Shown here: one piece after another, positions 59,201-64,000 of the stretch | Numbering within the stretch: the first letter of the stretch is position 1 | Layout of the letters: every line of letters begins with the position of its first letter | Source of the DNA: Cryptomeria japonica | Lineage: Eukaryota > Streptophyta > Pinopsida > Cupressales > Cupressaceae | Reading direction: 5' to 3' | NCBI RefSeq assembly: GCF_030272615.1 | Contig: NW_026729148.1 | Span: 82,501-146,500, forward strand | DNA length: 64,000 nt | Made by a program: the position numbers and the translations under genes | Notes under the pieces: generated by a model | What the model saw: the letters and a program-made list of their open reading frames with translations, nothing else | Databases searched by the model: none | Told to the model about the DNA's origin: nothing

Positions 59201-62135
59201 CCGCTTCGGAGCGCACCCTGGGCAAACCCAGCCAGGGTGCCCACCCCGGCCAAGGTGCAGGCGAGGTGCGCACCCGGGGCAAACCGGGCTCCGACAACGT
59301 GCACGCCGCACCTTGGAGCACACTTCGTAGCGCTCCCGGGTGCGCACCTCAGAGCACACCAAGGTGGGCAGCGAGGTGCGCACCTTTGATGCGCTGCCTT
59401 CACTAATTTCCAGAAAAGGCAAAAAAAAGAGGAGATTTTAAAATTTCCGTTTTGAAAGATAGTGAAAAAAACGGAACGCGGGTGCCATCTTGAGCCCGCC
59501 CTGGTGCACAGCCCAGGTAAGGTGCCCACCCTGGCAAAGGTGCGCACCCGGGCAATTAACCCTACTTCCGACTTCGTGCGCGCCAGGGTGGCAACCGGGC
59601 CTGGGAAGAGCCAATGCGAGAAACCCCACCAAACGCTCCGACAAAAAAAGAGGCGGCGCTCCAATAACCCCGCTTCGGAGCGCAGCCGGGGCAAACCCAG
59701 CCAAGGTGCCCACCCCGACGAAGGTGCACGCGAGGTGCGCACCCGGGGCAAACCGGGCTCCGACAACGTGCACGCAGCACCTTGGAGCACACTTCGAAGC
59801 ACTCCCGGGTGCCCACCGGCGTTGCGCACCGTGGTGGGCAGCGAGGTGCGCACCTTTGATGCGCTGCCTTCACTAATTTCCAGAAAAGGCAAAAAAAAAT
59901 GAGATTTTAAAATTTCCGTTTTGAAAGATAGTGAAAAAAACGGAACGCGGGTGCCATCTTGAGCCCGCCCTGGTGCGCAGCCCAGGCAAGGCATGCGCAC
60001 CAAGGTGCCCACCCGCGGTGCACGCCCGGGGCAAACCGGGCTCCGACTTCGTGCAGGCCGCACCTTGGAGCACACTTCGGAGCGCTCCTTGGTGCGCACC
60101 ATGGTGCCCACCAGGGCGCACCCGGGGCAAACCGGGCTCCGACTTCGTGCACGCCGCACCTTGGAGCACACATCGGAGCGCTCCCAGGTTCGCACCAGCG
60201 TTGCGCACCTTTGATGCGCTGCCTTCACTAATTTCCAGAAAAGGCAAAAAAAAACGATATTTTAAAATTTCCGTTCTGAAAGATAGTGAAAAAAACGGAA
60301 CGCGGGTGCCATCTTGAGCCCTTCCTGGTGCGCAGCCCAGGCAAGTTGTGCGCACCAAGGTGCCCACCCTGGCGGAGGTGCGCGCCCGGGGCAAACCGGG
60401 CTCCGACTTCGTGCACTGCATGGTGCCCACCAAGGCGCGCAACCCAGCCAAGGTGCCCACCGCAGCGAAGGTGCACGCGAGGTGCGCACCCGAGGTGCAC
60501 ACCCGGGGCAAACCGAGCTCCGACTTCGTGCACGCCGCACCTTGGAGCACACTTCAGAGCGCTCCTTGGTGCGCACCAGGGCGCGCAACCCAGCCAAGGT
60601 GCTCACCCCGGCGAAGGTGCACGCGAGGTGCGCACCCGGGGCAAGCCGGGCTCGGACTTCGTGCACGCCGCACCTTGGAGCACACATCGGAGCGCTCCCG
60701 GGTTCGCACCAGCATTGCGCACCTTTGATGCGCTGCCTTCACTAATTTCCAGAAAAGGCAAAAAAAAAAAAAAAACGAGATTTTAAAATTTCCGTTTTGA
60801 AAGATAGTGAAAAAAACGGAACGCGGGTGCCATCTTGAGCCCGCCCTGGTGTGCAGCCCAGGCAAGTTGTGCGCACCAAGGCACCCACCCTGGCCAAGGT
60901 GGGTCACGGGGTGGGTCCTAGGGTGGGTAACGGGGTGGGTACTAAGGTGCGTGCCAAGGTGGGTCATGGGGTGGGTGCCAAGGTGGGCACCAGGGTGGGT
61001 GTGCACCAACCCTAGCCAGGGTAGGTCACGGGGTGGTTGTCGGGGTGGGCGTCAAGGAGCCAAGGTGGGTGGCAAGTAGCCAAGTTGCGTGCCAAGGTGG
61101 GTGTCGGGGTGGGTGCCAAGGATCCAAGGTGGGTGCCAAGGAACCAAGGTGGGTGTCTGGGTGGGTGCCGAGGTGGGAGCCAGGGTGGGTCCCAAGGTGA
61201 GTGCAAAGGTGGGTGCCAGGGTCAAGGTGAGTGCCAATGTGGGTTCCAAGGTGCCAGGGTCAGGGTGAGTGCCAATGTGGGTTCAAAGGTGCTAAGTTGG
61301 GTGCGAGGTTGGGTGCGAGGGTGGGTGGGTGCCAAGGTGTGCTAGGTGGAAGCCCGGGTGGGTCGGCATCCCATGGGTGTCGAGTTGGGTGCCTGATGGG
61401 TGCTTCTTGTCAAGTTTTAGTCGTCGGGACTCATTTCGAGCCTTAGAGGTCGTTTCTTGTCCGGTTGCCCTGTCTTCGACCTGGGAACCCAATTTTGGTC
61501 CTCGGGTCCCATTTTTTTTTGTCTCGCATCCCACTTTTGGCCTGTGGCCTTTTCGGGGTCGATTCTCGTTTTGGGCATCAGAGCATGTTTCTTCTCCTAA
61601 AACCCAATATTTGTTTATTAAGTCTCGGAACACATTTTTGTTCTCGTGGACCCATCATGGGTCTTGGAACGCATTTGTGGTCCTTGGGTCCCATTTTGCA
61701 TCCCGAAACTTGTGTTTTGGTGCTTGATCCCTATTTTGGGTGCCCACCTTGCACCAAGTGCGCACCCGGGGCAAACCGAGCGCCTTGGTGCACCGGGGCA
61801 AGATCGAGCGTGCACCCGAGGCGCCCCGAACATGCACCAAGGTGCACTCGGCCCACATGTGAGCGCAGGTCGTTGCGCCCGAGGTGGTGTGTGGGCACCG
61901 CGTTGCAGACGGGACACTGCACGCACACGACGCCCCGTCCAGGTGCACGCACGTAGGCCGGGCCGGGTGCACACCCGACGCCCTAGCAAGGTGCGCGCAC
62001 CCGGGCAGGGCTCACACTTGGCGAACGGGGCGCACTTCGCGAGGGAGGGTGTGCACCTCGACGGGGGTGGGTGGCCGGGGTGGATTCGCACGTGGGTCGC
62101 GGTTTGCTAAGTACACACTGCGACAAGCTCATAAC

Positions 62136-62254
62136 GGGTGCGATCATACCAGCGTTAGTGCACCGGATCCCATCAGAACTCCGCAGTTAAGCGCGCTTGG
62201 GCCGGAGTAGTACTGGGATGGGTGACCTCCCGGGAAGTCCCGGTGTTGCACCCT
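62136..62254 (+). rRNA. 5S ribosomal RNA, copy 9
   Basis: Identical to copy 1; 6016 bp after copy 8 because of the deletion in unit 8; T6 terminator. Confidence 0.98.
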
Positions 62255-62259
62255 TTTTT
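62254..62259 (+). terminator. Pol III terminator, T6
   Basis: Six T directly after the gene. Confidence 0.85.
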
Positions 62260-64000
62260 AGTTTTTCGCCGGGCGTCGCAATGCTATTTGAATAAACCTT
62301 TTGCCCGTTTGCGTTCTCGTCGGGGCCGGGCCGGGCCGGGGTGCGCTGCCCGCACTACCGCGCGCGCGGGGGCGACACCGAGCGCGCACCCGAGGCGCCC
62401 CGAGCACACAGGCCACGGTGCAACCCGGGCGTTGTGCGCGCACCCCGGTGCGCCCGAGGTGCTGCGCGCGCACCCAGGTGAAATCGGTGTGCACCTCGGC
62501 CAGTGCGCGCTCGGTCGAGTCGCGCACGTTGGCCAAGGTGCACGGTGATGTTTCTTACTCTAAGGTTCCGCACCAGACGCCCGGGACAGGTGAGCGAAGC
62601 TGGGCGGGGCCGGGTGCGCGACCGGGGCAGGTGCACGCAGCTGGAGAGAGCTTTGGAGCACACCAGAGGTGCGCACCTTGGAGCACACTTCGGAGCGCAC
62701 CAATGATGCGCTCCATTCAAAAGTTTCCTGAAAAGGCAAAAAAAGTTGAGATTATAGAATTTCCCACTTGAGAGATTGTAAAAAAAAAAAATTTAAAATG
62801 AAGGAAACGCGGGTGCCAAGGTGTGCGCGCCCGGGTGCGCAGCCCAGCCAAGGTGTGCGCACCAAGGCGCCCACCCTGGCGAAGGTGCACGCAAGGTGCG
62901 CACCCGAGGCAAACCGGACAATTAACCCAACTTTCGACTTCGCGCGCACCTGCGCACCTTGGAGCGCACTTCGGAGCGCTCCTTGGTGCGCACCAATCTT
63001 GGGCACCTCGGAGTGCACCATGGCGCCCACCAAGGTGCGCACCCGGGGCAAACCGAGCTCCGACTTCGTGCGCACCTTGGAGCGCACGAAAGGTGCGCAC
63101 CATGGCGCCCACCAAGGTGCGCAGCCCAGCCAAGGCGTGCGCATCAAGGTGCGCACCCTGGCGAAGGTGCGCACCCGGGGCAAACCGAGCTCCGACTTCG
63201 TGCGCACCTTGGAGCGCACAAAGGGTGCGCAACCCAGCCAAGGTGTGCGCACCCCGGGCAAACCGAGCTCCGAATCGTGCGCACCTTGGAGCACACTTCG
63301 GAGCCCTCCTTGGTGCGCACCGATGTTGCGCACCTCGGAGCGCACCCGGGGAAAACAATGCAATTAACCCGACTTTCGACTTCGTGGGCACCTCGGAGCG
63401 CTCTCGGGTTCGCACCTCGGAGCACACCGAGGTGCGCACCTTTGATGCGCTGCCTTCACCAATTTCCAGAAAAGGCAAGAAAACATTGAGAAGGTGTGCG
63501 CACCGAGGTGCCCACCCTGGCGAAGGTGCACGCGAGGTGCGCACCCGGGGCAAACCGGGCTCCGACTTCGTGCACGCCATGCTGCGCACCTTGGAGGGCC
63601 ATGGTGCGCACCTTGGAGCACACTTCGGAGCGCTCAATGGTGCCCAACCCAGCCAAGGTGCCCACCGCGGCGAAGGTGCACGCGAGGTGCGCACCCGGGG
63701 CAAACCGGGCTCCGACTTCGTGCACGCCGCACCTTGGAGCACACTTCGGAGCGCTCCTTGGTGCGCACCAGGGCGCGCAACCCAGCCGAGGTGCCCACCC
63801 CGGCGAAGGTGCACGCGGGGTGCGCACCCGGGGCAAACCGGGCTCCGACTTCGTGCACGCCATGGTGCCCACCGCGCCAAGGTGCACGCGAGGTGCGCAC
63901 CCGGGGCAAACCGGGCTCCGACTTCGTGCACGCCGCACCTTGGAGCACACTTCGGAGCGCTCCTTGGTGCGCACCAGGGCGCGCAACCCAGCCGAGGTGC

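Larger units (their letters stand above)
54865..60880 (+). repeat. 5S rDNA unit 8 (6016 bp)
   Basis: Carries a private 18-bp deletion near 57134, where two 'aaggtgcgcaccc' copies have collapsed to one. It also has 'ccgcgccaaggtgc' near 57839 (shared with unit 9), the G6 run shared with units 1 and 3, and a private 'cactttggagcgc' near 58637. Confidence 0.96.
60881..64000 (+). repeat. 5S rDNA unit 9, cut by the window end
   Basis: The first 3120 bp of a further unit, so the array continues to the right. It shares 'ccgcgccaaggtgc' (near 63872) with unit 8 but does not have unit 8's 18-bp deletion. Private marker: 'gcgcgaccggggc' near 62616. Confidence 0.96.

Noticed and set aside
14477-64000. 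Long open frames (up to 871 codons) recurring in each 6-kb unit
   Set aside because: They lie on both strands and in several frames over the same tandem repeats, consist of short repeated peptides, and shift with one-base indels between units. Their conservation is explained by array homogenisation.

Overview
This window is repetitive ribosomal DNA spacer from a land-plant nuclear genome. I find no supportable protein-coding gene. The only certain genes are nine identical plant-type 5S rRNA genes on the + strand. Their sequence carries the 'gcgttagtgcaccgg' and 'ttgggccggagtag' variants. From memory, these resemble gymnosperm and other non-eudicot land-plant 5S more than Arabidopsis-type 5S, so a gymnosperm is a reasonable but unproven guess.

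Layout. (1) 1-1255: low-copy spacer with one 77-bp direct duplication and no recognisable gene. (2) 1256-6676: a 188-bp satellite with a decayed left edge, then about 25 near-identical monomers. (3) 6677-11230: a tiered array holding 13 copies of a motif that reads TATATAGGGG on the minus strand. This matches the plant RNA polymerase I start-site consensus, so the region looks like the promoter/spacer-promoter part of a 35S rDNA intergenic spacer whose 18S gene would lie beyond the left end. Each start-site motif has a fold-back sequence at a fixed distance of about 35 nt on its downstream (minus-strand) side. The array also contains a ~50-bp and a 38/52-bp minisatellite. (4) 11231-12639: GGTGCGCACC-type and then G-rich GGTGGGTGCC-type minisatellites. 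(5) 12640-64000: eight complete and one partial tandem units of 6012-6037 bp, each with one 5S gene, a G-rich block, an old T-rich block, seven A-rich modules and long arrays built from the palindrome GGTGCGCACC.

How it fits together: the 5S genes (Pol III, + strand) appear to face opposite to the Pol I start sites (minus strand). The G-rich repeat runs across the junction without a break, so 5S and 35S spacer DNA are physically joined. The 5S spacer, about 5.9 kb, is far longer than the usual few hundred bases. Unit-specific and neighbour-shared variants show local unequal exchange or gene conversion. The most left-hand unit is the most divergent, as expected at an array edge. Many long open frames (up to 871 codons) exist on both strands because the repeats lack stop codons; I treat all of them as non-coding.
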